From Spirosoma aureum (lineage in GTDB: Bacteria > Bacteroidota > Bacteroidia > Cytophagales > Spirosomataceae): a DNA stretch of 64,000 nt. Under the pieces are notes generated by a model. That model had not been told where the DNA came from. It worked only from the letters and a program-made list of their open reading frames with translations, and searched no databases. The position numbers were made by a program, and so were the translations under genes. Location of the stretch: assembly GCF_011604685.1 (NCBI RefSeq), contig NZ_CP050063.1:3122501-3186500 (forward strand), read 5' to 3'. Position 1 is the stretch's first letter; every line of letters starts with the position of its first letter. Below are positions 27,185-35,430 of this stretch, in pieces.

Positions 27185-27314
27185 GTCAGTTGCTAGTCAA
27201 AAATCAATAATCGTCAGGGAAGGGTAGCAGCAACTTTGGGACAAAAGCTGCATAAACAGACAAATTGACAGTCAGAAAACGGATTTTAGTCAGAAGGATC
27301 GACTATCAGCGCAG

Positions 27315-27527
27315 TTAGGGTACCGGATCATAACCCTGACCGCCCCAGGGATGACACCGACTGATCCGTTTCAGACCAAGCCACCCGCCCCGAATAGGCC
27401 CATGCTTATGAATAGCCTCGATCGCATACTGCGAACAGGTTGGCGTATAACGGCATGCATTCGGGAAATAAGGGGAGATTGCGGCCTGATAAATCCTGAC
27501 CATCCCAATCAGAACAGATTTCATCAT
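27315..27527 (-). CDS. yidD: Membrane protein insertion efficiency factor YidD
   Basis: A 70-residue protein with the family hallmarks [47 protein letters not shown]. YidD is an inner-membrane-associated protein thought to assist insertion by YidC. Here it is divergent from lgt, not in the usual rnpA-yidC operon. Length and motifs are complete. Confidence 0.93.
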   Translation of the reverse strand: MMKSVLIGMVRIYQAAISPYFPNACRYTPTCSQYAIEAIHKHGPIRGGWLGLKRISRCHPWGGQGYDPVP

Positions 27528-27570
27528 ACGTCTATAACACGAAAACGACTAAAAACTTTCCCGCAATCCG

Positions 27571-27578
27571 TATATTTG
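27571..27578 (+). promoter_or_regulatory. Possible -7 promoter element of lgt
   Basis: TATATTTG fits the Bacteroidota TAnnTTTG -7 consensus 44 bases before the lgt ATG. No clear -33 TTTG is seen at the right distance. Confidence 0.4.
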
Positions 27579-27621
27579 TCCGCCGTCGCTCGTTATCAAT
27601 CGACGTTGACTCTGATTCGTT

Positions 27622-28470
27622 ATGCTGCAATACGTGATTTGGGACGTTAATCCCGAAATTTTTCACATTGGGTCATTCTCAGTGCGTTGGTATGGCCTGT
27701 TATTCGCAATGGGTTTTTTGATCGGAATGCAGATCATGACCTACATCTTCAAAAAAGAAAACAAACCCGTTGCCGACACCGATACCTTGTTGATTTACAT
27801 GGTCGTTGCCACCATTCTGGGCGCTCGTATTGGGCATTTTCTGTTCTATGAACCCGAAGTTCTCCTTAAAAATCCGCTCGAAGTTATTTTGCCACCCTAT
27901 CGGGGACTGGCCAGCCATGGTGCTACGATCGGTATTCTGACTGGTTTGTGGTTGTATTCACGCCGGAAAGAAAGCCGCCTGACAAAGCAAACGTTCCTCT
28001 GGGTAACTGATCGTATCGTGATCACGGTAGCACTGGGAGGTGCAAGCATACGGCTGGGCAATTTGATGAATTCCGAAATTGTTGGCCGCCCAACGGACGT
28101 TCCCTGGGCATTTATTTTCCTGAATAACAGCGAATACGCAAAAATTCCGCGCCATCCTGCGCAGTTATATGAATCGCTGTCATGTCTGGTGCTGTTCTTT
28201 TTTCTGCTCTGGTTCTGGAATTATTACAAAGAACGTACTCCGCGTGGCAGTATGCTGGGCATCTTCCTGATCTGGGTATTCGGTCTGCGTTTCTTCTACG
28301 AATACCTGAAAGAAAATCAGGTGCCTTTTGAAGATAGTCTGCCGTTGAACGTAGGGCAGATTCTTAGTATTCCGGCCGTTTTGCTGGGCGTTTACTTCCT
28401 CGTTCGCAGCTACCGCACACCGGTCGTATTGGCAGAGCCGGACGATATACCGAAGAAAATCAAGTCATGA
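27622..28470 (+). CDS. lgt: Prolipoprotein diacylglyceryl transferase
   Basis: A 282-residue inner-membrane enzyme that transfers diacylglycerol from phosphatidylglycerol to the lipobox cysteine of prolipoproteins. About seven membrane helices are visible. The Lgt signature is recognisable as RLGNLMNSEIVGRPTD, and the conserved RHPAQLYES and FGLRFFYEYLK segments are intact. It would process the many lipoproteins of this window. A clean terminator follows. Confidence 0.95.
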   Translation: MLQYVIWDVNPEIFHIGSFSVRWYGLLFAMGFLIGMQIMTYIFKKENKPVADTDTLLIYMVVATILGARIGHFLFYEPEVLLKNPLEVILPPYRGLASHGATIGILTGLWLYSRRKESRLTKQTFLWVTDRIVITVALGGASIRLGNLMNSEIVGRPTDVPWAFIFLNNSEYAKIPRHPAQLYESLSCLVLFFFLLWFWNYYKERTPRGSMLGIFLIWVFGLRFFYEYLKENQVPFEDSLPLNVGQILSIPAVLLGVYFLVRSYRTPVVLAEPDDIPKKIKS

Positions 28471-28491
28471 TAGAAGTGTAGAAAACCATAT

Positions 28492-28518
28492 GAAAAAGGG
28501 GCAGTTCGCCCCTTTTTC
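28492..28518 (+). terminator. Terminator of lgt
   Basis: GAAAAAGGGGC (28492-28502) and GCCCCTTTTTC (28508-28518) form an 11-bp stem with a 5-base loop and a T-run. Confidence 0.85.
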
Positions 28519-28713
28519 GGTTTTACGACGATTCGACCATACGTTTACTCAAAAGATTGATGATTGCGTTGCCAGAAACCCGTTATTTGAATCCAGAACC
28601 AGAGCTTAAGTCGTTCAGTTAGCCAGATCAGGTTTTAAATTCATGTGGTAAACACGATATGGTTGACAGAACGGCGAAAGTTCTGGTTTTCTTTTATAAC
28701 CCTTTTTCCTGTT

Positions 28714-29334
28714 ATGCAAATGAGTAATACCCTACTCTATACCGGCCTGCTTTGTGCAGCACTTCTGACCAGCTGCGGGGGCAATAAAGAAGAAGAGAAA
28801 AAAGATGAAGAATCCGTTTCGGCACGGGGAGCAGTAAGCGCCATGAAAGAAATGGCCGAACAGGCTGAGGAGCTACAAAAAAACGGCCCTGTCGAAGCGA
28901 TTGATTTTCGAACGCTAAAAGAGTTGCTTCCGGCTGATGCTGATGGCCTGGCCCGTAAAGAAGCGAACGGCGAGAAAAATGGAGCCGCCGGAATGGTCAT
29001 TTCGACGGCCAATGCAAAATATGCCAATGACGATAATAGCGAAACGGTTGAACTGGCAATCGTTGACGGGGGCGGTTCCAGCATGCTGATGGGACTGGCT
29101 GCCTGGTCGATGATCGAAGTTGATAAAGAAACCGAAAACGGCTACGAAAAGACAGGCAAAATGGGTGATTATAAATCGTACGAAAAATACGATAATGCCA
29201 ATAAAGAAGGCGAAATCGCCGTACTGGTCGCGAAACGGTTTATCGTAACGGTGAAAGGGCGGGGCATGAGCATGGACAAAATCAAATCCATACTCGAAGA
29301 TGTTGACCTGTCGAAGCTGGCCAGTTTGAAATAA
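28714..29334 (+). CDS. Lipoprotein of unknown function
   Basis: A 206-residue lipoprotein starting at ATG 28714 (MQMSNTLLYTGLL), chosen because it gives a proper signal with lipobox LLTSC; the upstream frame is only leader. After the Cys comes a Glu/Lys-rich stretch (residues 25-38), then a compact domain (AIDFRTLKELLPAD, YEKTGKMGDYKSYEKYD, AVLVAKRFIVTVKG). I know this layout from Bacteroidota hypothetical proteins but no function. It will be anchored by Lgt, encoded just upstream. Confidence 0.75.
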   Translation: MQMSNTLLYTGLLCAALLTSCGGNKEEEKKDEESVSARGAVSAMKEMAEQAEELQKNGPVEAIDFRTLKELLPADADGLARKEANGEKNGAAGMVISTANAKYANDDNSETVELAIVDGGGSSMLMGLAAWSMIEVDKETENGYEKTGKMGDYKSYEKYDNANKEGEIAVLVAKRFIVTVKGRGMSMDKIKSILEDVDLSKLASLK

Positions 29335-29508
29335 AAGTAGCTACCGGTATTCGGTTGTATTTGTATGCTCATAAATCGAATACCGGTACAGGTTTAACAG
29401 TCAAAATAACCCTTTCGCAGATAAAAAAGGGCTATATGCAGACTGGTTTTAGGAACGGGAATAAGGCGTTGCAAATTTGGCCTACAATTCAACGAACAAC
29501 GCCCTGCC

Positions 29509-30648
29509 ATGAAAAAAACAGTTTTATTTTTTTGCCTGATTTCGTTTAGCGCTGCTGCCCAGTTCACTTTATCACCCGACGCGTTCAAGGATAAAGCCCA
29601 CCGTCGGGCCATACAAAAAGCAGAACAATTTGTCGATTCACTCCGGATCAGGCAAGACATTCCCGGCATCTCGATAGCCGTCGGAACTCACGATAAAATA
29701 CTCTGGGCGGAAGGTTTCGGCTATGCCGATGTCGAAAATAAATTGCCCGTTACCGTGCAGTCCCGGTTTCGGTTGGGCTCGGTCTCCAAATCAGTTACTT
29801 CGCTGGCAGTCGGCAAACTGGTTGAAGATGGAAAACTGAATCTGGATGTACCCATTCAGCAATATGTGCCGGGATTTCCCCCGAAAAAGTTCCCAATCAC
29901 CGGTCGGCAACTCGCCACCCACACTGCCGGTATCCGCCATTACCGAAGCGACGATCCGCTGAACTGCCTCAAACGCTACACATCTGTCAACGAAGCACTG
30001 GTTATCTTTCGCGACGACAGCCTCTTGTTTCAACCGGGCACGGCCTACAATTATTCGACATATGGCTACAACCTGCTGAGTGCCGCTATTGAAGGGGCCA
30101 GCCACACCGATTTTCTGACGTTTTTGCAGACTACGGTTTTCAACCCGTTGCATATGGCGCATACCGGACCCGACTACAGCGATAGCATTGTGGTGAACCG
30201 AGTGCGCTTTTACGAACACAGTAAAGGGCGACTGGTCAATGCGAATCAGGTTGACAACAGCTATAAATGGGCCGGTGGCGGCTTATTGTCAACTCCTTCC
30301 GATTTGGTCAGTATGGGCCGTGAGCTCTTGCAGCCAACGCATTTCAAAAAAGAAACCCTTACGTTATTATTTACCCCACAGTTACTCCAGAATGGAAAGA
30401 ATACAGAATACGGCCTGGGCTGGCGTATTGGGAAGGACACTAAGGGCCGGAAAATTATTCACCACGGCGGAACAATCGATGGCGGAAGGGCTTTCCTGAT
30501 CCTATATCCGGATGATGATCTGGTTATTGCGATTACGGCCAACATGAGCGGTGTTACCATTAATTTGCCCGAAATGGAAGCATTGGCCAATTTTTTTCGT
30601 AGCGCTGCGCCCACCAGGTCGACGGCTGGCAACAGAGCAAACCGATGA
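29509..30648 (+). CDS. Secreted serine hydrolase (beta-lactamase/PBP class C-like)
   Basis: A 379-residue exported protein (signal peptide ending SAAAQ at residue 18). The nucleophile motif SVSK is at residues 91-94. The second motif reads YSTYGYN instead of the usual YSN, a change also seen in LACTB-like members. The third motif is HHGG (HxG). Such enzymes are peptidases or esterases rather than true lactamases. The stop overlaps the start of the histidine kinase by 4 bases (ATGA), giving an operon hydrolase, LytS-type kinase, LytTR regulator; a link to cell-wall sensing is plausible. Confidence 0.9.
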   Translation: MKKTVLFFCLISFSAAAQFTLSPDAFKDKAHRRAIQKAEQFVDSLRIRQDIPGISIAVGTHDKILWAEGFGYADVENKLPVTVQSRFRLGSVSKSVTSLAVGKLVEDGKLNLDVPIQQYVPGFPPKKFPITGRQLATHTAGIRHYRSDDPLNCLKRYTSVNEALVIFRDDSLLFQPGTAYNYSTYGYNLLSAAIEGASHTDFLTFLQTTVFNPLHMAHTGPDYSDSIVVNRVRFYEHSKGRLVNANQVDNSYKWAGGGLLSTPSDLVSMGRELLQPTHFKKETLTLLFTPQLLQNGKNTEYGLGWRIGKDTKGRKIIHHGGTIDGGRAFLILYPDDDLVIAITANMSGVTINLPEMEALANFFRSAAPTRSTAGNRANR

Positions 30649-31697
30649 AAAAGCCGGTCATTATTTTTCTACATATTGGCTATTGGCTGCTCTACTGGTT
30701 TCTGTTCACCTTTCTCTATTTCCTGTCCAGAGCTACCTCGCATGCTATCTTCGACGACGATTGGGCAGTCATTATTGGACTGGCATCACTCACCGGATTT
30801 ATCAGTTTCTATGCATTTTACAGCTGGCTGGTTCCAATTTATCTGACGAAGCAGCGCGTTCCGGAATTCATCGCGTACGGGCTGGCCGTCAGCGTTGTCA
30901 CGGGCTTTCTGACGACACTGGTTATATCCCTTACGGTTTATAGCATTGCGTCAATTTTTCCGGAAGTAGAAGGGGAGGTGACGCTGGTAAGCACCTTTAC
31001 CGTGCTGGCGTTGGTCAATGGATTGCTGGGTACTATCATTCGCGGATTCATTACCTGGTTCGACGAAATCCGCGTAAAGGAAGCTTTAGTCAACAAGAAC
31101 CTGCAAATTGAATTGTCGTTACTGAAAGCCCAGATCAATCCTCACTTTTTGTTCAATACGCTCAACAACATTGATGTACTGATCGAACATGACGCCAAAA
31201 CCGCGTCACTTTATCTGAATAAGCTCTCAGATTTACTGCGATTCGTCCTGTATGAAGCTCAGGCCGATCAGATCTCGCTGACTAATGAACTGGAATACAT
31301 CCGGAAATACGTTGAATTACAGAAAATAAGAACGACCAACTCCCACTTTGTCGATTTCCAGATCATTGGTCAACCCGGATCGCTGACCATTGCACCAATG
31401 ATCTTTATTCCCTACATTGAGAATGCCTTTAAGCATGCCACCAATAAAAAGGTGAACGATGCGATTCGAATTCAGATCGCAATAGATGGCGAAGAATTAC
31501 GATTTTGCTGTGTCAATGTGATCGACAAAGGCAGAACTACCGTGCAAACGCATGGCGGCTTAGGCAATCAATTATTAAGCCAACGGTTAGCGCTCTTGTA
31601 TCCCGATCAGCATAAGCTGGACGTACGGGCAACAGAGGACGAATACCGTGTCGATTTACTTGTACAGGTAAAAGCCCATGAACTGCCTCATCGTTGA
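30645..31697 (+). CDS. LytS/YehU-type sensor histidine kinase
   Basis: A 350-residue membrane kinase. Four hydrophobic helices span about residues 5-130. The His_kinase (PF06580) domain has the phosphoacceptor His167 in INPHFLFNTLNN and the ATP-binding N box in FIPYIENAFKH; the glycine region is GGLGNQLL. No extracellular sensor domain is visible, so signalling comes through the membrane part. It is translationally coupled to the upstream hydrolase and overlaps the downstream regulator by 20 bases. Confidence 0.93.
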   Translation: MKKPVIIFLHIGYWLLYWFLFTFLYFLSRATSHAIFDDDWAVIIGLASLTGFISFYAFYSWLVPIYLTKQRVPEFIAYGLAVSVVTGFLTTLVISLTVYSIASIFPEVEGEVTLVSTFTVLALVNGLLGTIIRGFITWFDEIRVKEALVNKNLQIELSLLKAQINPHFLFNTLNNIDVLIEHDAKTASLYLNKLSDLLRFVLYEAQADQISLTNELEYIRKYVELQKIRTTNSHFVDFQIIGQPGSLTIAPMIFIPYIENAFKHATNKKVNDAIRIQIAIDGEELRFCCVNVIDKGRTTVQTHGGLGNQLLSQRLALLYPDQHKLDVRATEDEYRVDLLVQVKAHELPHR

Positions 31698-32382
31698 AGA
31701 CGAACCTCTGGCCATGCTTCGGCTCAAAGAGTACGTACAGCGCGTACCGTTCCTGCAACTAAACCACGCGCTGGATAATGCGCTGGATGCGATTGGTGTC
31801 CTGCAAAAAGAAAAAATCGATTTACTTTTTCTGGACATTGAGATGGATGGCTTTTCGGGAATCCAGCTTCTGGAATCATTGCCCAAACGACCCGCCGTTA
31901 TCTTAACGACCGCTTTCGATCAATATGCCCTGAAAGGATTTGATTTGCAAGTGGTCGATTATCTGCTTAAACCCTACACCTTTGAGCGTTTCCTGCAGGC
32001 CGTAACGCGGGCGTATGAATCCATACCTACAGGCAAAGAAAACGAAGCGACACAAAGCCGTTTCCTGTTTATTAAGACGGAATACCGGCTCCAGAAAGTA
32101 TCGCTTGAAAACATCCTGTTTGTTGAAGGCATGCGGGATTACCGCAGGATTCATCTCGACACGGAGAAAATTATGACGCTCGAAACATTCGGCGAACTGG
32201 CGCAGCAATTGCCCGAATCGACGTTTTGTCGGGTTCACAAATCGTATCTGGTTTCTCTGAATAAAATAGAAGCCATTGAGCGCGACCGGATTCGGATTCA
32301 GAATACCCTGATTCCTATATCGGATACGTATCGGGAACGTTTTTATCAATCGATTGGCCGCCCGTTGAAAAGCCCCCGGTAG
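31678..32382 (+). CDS. LytTR-family response regulator
   Basis: A 234-residue regulator. The receiver domain covers residues 1-120 (acidic pair in VEDEP, phospho-acceptor Asp53 in LFLDIEMDG, Lys in LLKPYT). The LytTR DNA-binding domain follows (about 135-230; FLFIKTEYRLQKVSLENILFVEG, FCRVHKSYLVSLNKIEAIER). It is the cognate partner of the overlapping kinase. Its targets probably include its own operon; no LytTR direct repeat is obvious in the 29335-29508 gap. Confidence 0.94.
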   Translation: MNCLIVEDEPLAMLRLKEYVQRVPFLQLNHALDNALDAIGVLQKEKIDLLFLDIEMDGFSGIQLLESLPKRPAVILTTAFDQYALKGFDLQVVDYLLKPYTFERFLQAVTRAYESIPTGKENEATQSRFLFIKTEYRLQKVSLENILFVEGMRDYRRIHLDTEKIMTLETFGELAQQLPESTFCRVHKSYLVSLNKIEAIERDRIRIQNTLIPISDTYRERFYQSIGRPLKSPR

Positions 32383-32500
32383 AGTGCATCTAAAAAAGCA
32401 ACTGGACCATTTACCCGGAAAATTATACCGTTGACTCAGTGGTATTGACTTCGTTAAGCATTAAACTAACTTCGCTTATCGTTTTCGATAGCCACTACCC

Positions 32501-32788
32501 ATGTCATACGATCCACATGACCGCTTTCGTGCCGCTGTCCGTCAGCTTTGTCGGCTACCCGATACGGCCAGCGCGCTTGACATTACTCAGGCTTTCGTAG
32601 AGGTTAGAACCGAAATGCACTGTCTGCTCGACTCTGTGGAAGACGATGACGTAGTGCCTTATATACCAGCGGGCCGACTCGTCGAAGAGATCTGTAAGAC
32701 GGAGCTTGTTGCTTATTTAGAGGGCGACGATTCCGCTTTGTGGCGGCTTCGGAACAAGGTTAAGCAGGCTGCAAAGCTGCTGCCCTAA
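32501..32788 (+). CDS. Hypothetical 95-residue acidic protein
   Basis: A small soluble protein, probably all-helical, with an acidic centre (DSVEDDDVV) and a basic C-terminal helix (LWRLRNKVKQAAKLLP). There is no signal peptide or known motif. TAACTTCG near 32472 with TTGAC about 20 bases upstream is a weak promoter candidate. It is convergent with the alkyltransferase-like gene. Confidence 0.6.
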   Translation: MSYDPHDRFRAAVRQLCRLPDTASALDITQAFVEVRTEMHCLLDSVEDDDVVPYIPAGRLVEEICKTELVAYLEGDDSALWRLRNKVKQAAKLLP

Positions 32789-32852
32789 ATGTCACAATCC
32801 GCTTTGCGACAACGAATCTCACCTAATCAGGCGAACAGAATCATGTCAGAAG

Positions 32853-33188
32853 CTAGATGGCTAACTCCAGCGATGGGTCCCAAAGTAATGTTTTGAAATC
32901 CACAACCCGGTCTTTTTCGATCCGAACCCCCTCGTCTTCCAGCAGTTGCTGCATGATCGTTGGTCCACCAAAGAAATGCTTGCCAGATAATAGCCCAACG
33001 CTGTTAACCACCCGATGGGCCGGTACATCCGGGCGGTTGTGGCAGCCGTTCATGGCCCAGCCAACCATACGGGCACCCGCCCGCAGGCTCAGGTAGCGGG
33101 CAATAGACCCGTAGGTTGTGACCCGTCCTTTAGGGACCAGACGCACAACCTCATACACTTCTTCAAAATAGTCGCGCTGTTCAGACAT
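32853..33188 (-). CDS. Alkyltransferase-like (ATL) protein, MGMT family
   Basis: A 111-residue protein starting at ATG 33186-33188; a TTG five codons upstream is less likely. It has the MGMT DNA-binding domain (VVRLVPKGRVTTYGSIARY, GWAMNGC). In place of the reactive-cysteine PCHRV motif it reads PAHRVV, so alkyl transfer is impossible. ATL proteins bind O6-alkylguanine and flag it for nucleotide excision repair. It lacks the N-terminal domain of full MGMT, as expected for ATL. Confidence 0.88.
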   Translation of the reverse strand: MSEQRDYFEEVYEVVRLVPKGRVTTYGSIARYLSLRAGARMVGWAMNGCHNRPDVPAHRVVNSVGLLSGKHFFGGPTIMQQLLEDEGVRIEKDRVVDFKTLLWDPSLELAI

Positions 33189-33240
33189 CGGGAAATTCAG
33201 CAAGTAGGATAACTGATCAATTCGGTTTTGCCGTCAGTCC

Positions 33241-33807
33241 TTATTCCTTCTCTTCAATGGCTTTCGTTAATCGGGTGTACCATTCTCCGCCGTAGGCCCG
33301 AACCAGGGCTTCACGAACAAACTTATAAATGGGTACATTCAACTGTTCGCCGAAACTACAGGCGGGGCTGCAAATGGGCCAACGGTCGTAGTTAAGGGCA
33401 TGAAACGATTCATATTTGGTAACGCGGATCGGGTAGAGGTGGCACGAGATGGGTTTTTTCCAGTCTACTTTGCCATCGTTGTAGGCTTCTTCAATGCCGC
33501 ATTTTAGAATGCCGCGATCGTCCCAGGTAGCATAAACGCACTCACGACCGCCAACCGTATTGGTGACAAAGCCACCGTCACCGTCGGATTCGTAGCCGCC
33601 CTTTTGCTCAATTACCCGAATACCTTCCGGCGAAAGGTAAGGTTTTATATCGTCATAAATCCGGTCCAGAATAGCCGGTTCGTCGCCTTCGAGCGGGGCA
33701 CCCATATCGCCCTCGACGCAGCAGGCTCCTTTGCATTTATCGAGGTTGCAGACGAAAAATTTTTCAGCAACATCGTCACTGATGCACGTATTGTCAATGA
33801 GAATCAT
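33241..33807 (-). CDS. DUF3109 cysteine-rich protein
   Basis: A 188-residue soluble protein. Clustered cysteines in CNLDKCKGACC, GGRECVYA, LKCGIEEA, SCHLYP and ICSPACSFGE suggest a metal or Fe-S centre like the YkgJ/Fli-type zinc/iron-chelating proteins. It matches DUF3109, widespread in Bacteroidota. The role is unknown. It lies in a minus-strand run with unrelated genes. Confidence 0.88.
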   Translation of the reverse strand: MILIDNTCISDDVAEKFFVCNLDKCKGACCVEGDMGAPLEGDEPAILDRIYDDIKPYLSPEGIRVIEQKGGYESDGDGGFVTNTVGGRECVYATWDDRGILKCGIEEAYNDGKVDWKKPISCHLYPIRVTKYESFHALNYDRWPICSPACSFGEQLNVPIYKFVREALVRAYGGEWYTRLTKAIEEKE

Positions 33808-33875
33808 AGCAGTAAAGCGGATAGAAAACCGCCATATCGTATCTGATGCAGGTTTTCCCTGCTTTATACTTAATT

Positions 33876-35261
33876 CTATCGCGCCAGCACAACCGATCCG
33901 CGCAGCGGCTCGGCATCGGGCGATAGTTTCAGTATGTAAAGATACACTCCTGTAGGCAAAGGTTCACCATTGTAGCGGCCATCAAAGGGAGTGATATAGC
34001 CATCCTGAGAACGGAATACGACCTCACCCCAGCGAGTTAAAACGGTCATTTGTGCCTTTGGATATGACTCGATACCGGGCAATTTCCAGGTGTCGTTGAT
34101 CTGATCACCATTTGGGGTAAAGGCATCTGGAATGCTGGCTTTTGAGCGGACGATGATTCGTATCGATCCTTCAGCTACGCAACCGAACACATCCCGTACA
34201 CGAACGATATAGGTCGTATCCTGCCTGGGGAAGATAACCTTGACCGCCGATTGTGTTGAATTGTTTAGCCAGATGGCCGGTTGCCACTGGTACGAGAAGG
34301 GCCCGGTACCTGTAACGATTGGTTCAAGTGTGAAAATACCCTGAGGGCTAGTCTCGATCTGTTCCGGAAGCTGGACCGTCGGTAGCGGATTCACGCGAAC
34401 CAGCCGCTGGTCGTTTTCGCCCGAACAACCATTGGCAGGTGGAGATCGATAGCTGATTGTATGGACCCCAAATCCGGCCAGCTTCGGATCGAACGACGAA
34501 CCACTGACGCCCGGTCCGCTGAATGTGCCGCCTGGCGGAGAGGCACGAAGGCTGATCGCCGATGCATCGATGCCGCAAACTGGTGGAATGGAGTCGATGG
34601 CGGGTTTCGGACGAGCTTGTACTGTAATCGTAAGTGGGTCTGAATTCGCATGGCAACCGTTTGCATCAGTTACCGTTACCGAATAGCGTCCGGCCTGTTT
34701 GGCCGTGAACGTCGGGCTATGTGGTCCAATGATCTCCCGATCGTTTAAAAACCACTGATACGAAAGGCCACCTCCGGCTATGAGCTGTAACGAATCACGT
34801 TCGCAGAAGGTACCACCAGGATTCGCTGCGCTAAGCGTGGCAGTTGGATTTATTGCTTTGGTCAGCGTGATGGTATCGGTATTCGTTTCCAGGCCAGTGC
34901 TCTTGTCCCGAACGCGGGCATAATAGCTGCCCGGTTGCGAAACAACCTGTGTATTGGCGTTTAATCCGCTTATCGCTGAACCGTTCCAGTACCAGGTGTA
35001 CGTTGCTGGTAAGTCAGGTGCTTTCAGTACGATTGCATCAGAACCCGGACATAGGGATGTTTTTGCCGGACGTTCGAGCTTTATAGGTCCATAAGCCTGA
35101 ACTACTATCGATTGGTCATAACCGCTTTTACAATCACCCCACGCACCGGGGGCCGCAAGGGTTGTCGTAACGTCCGCATGCATTCCCCAAAGGTGATACG
35201 TTGGTAGTAGCCAGGAAAACAGAACAGCCAGAACTCCGCATAAGCGTAGGAACCGGTTCAT
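33876..35261 (-). CDS. T9SS-exported protein with Ig-like domains and gliding-motility C-terminal domain
   Basis: A 461-residue secreted protein. The signal peptide is followed by several Ig/PKD-like units (repeated ATYTWYWNGS, SYQWFLNDREI and SYQWQPAIWLN cores, each with paired strands). The last 85 residues (IPDAFTPNGDQINDTW, MTVLTRWGEVVF, PTGVYLYILKL) are the CHU_C type B sorting domain recognised by the type IX secretion system. It is likely a surface or adhesin protein. It indicates that the organism has a T9SS. Confidence 0.92.
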   Translation of the reverse strand: MNRFLRLCGVLAVLFSWLLPTYHLWGMHADVTTTLAAPGAWGDCKSGYDQSIVVQAYGPIKLERPAKTSLCPGSDAIVLKAPDLPATYTWYWNGSAISGLNANTQVVSQPGSYYARVRDKSTGLETNTDTITLTKAINPTATLSAANPGGTFCERDSLQLIAGGGLSYQWFLNDREIIGPHSPTFTAKQAGRYSVTVTDANGCHANSDPLTITVQARPKPAIDSIPPVCGIDASAISLRASPPGGTFSGPGVSGSSFDPKLAGFGVHTISYRSPPANGCSGENDQRLVRVNPLPTVQLPEQIETSPQGIFTLEPIVTGTGPFSYQWQPAIWLNNSTQSAVKVIFPRQDTTYIVRVRDVFGCVAEGSIRIIVRSKASIPDAFTPNGDQINDTWKLPGIESYPKAQMTVLTRWGEVVFRSQDGYITPFDGRYNGEPLPTGVYLYILKLSPDAEPLRGSVVLAR

Positions 35262-35368
35262 TTATGGGTAGTTGAATAAAGATAAAGCATTTTATATAGC
35301 TATACCGATTACTCTAAATTAAGTGTATAATTGATGCGTATCAATCGGTGTTGCCGGTCGAATGCACG

Positions 35369-35404
35369 AAAAAAGCCGCTCAGTGATGACAGAGCGGCTT
35401 TTTT
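35369..35404. terminator. Hairpin terminator
   Basis: AAAAAAGCCGCTC (35369-35381) and GAGCGGCTTTTTT (35392-35404) form a 13-bp stem. It lies after the transglycosylase gene on the minus strand and before the T9SS protein gene. Confidence 0.85.
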
Positions 35405-35430
35405 AAGAAAAAATGAGGCAATAAACTTAT

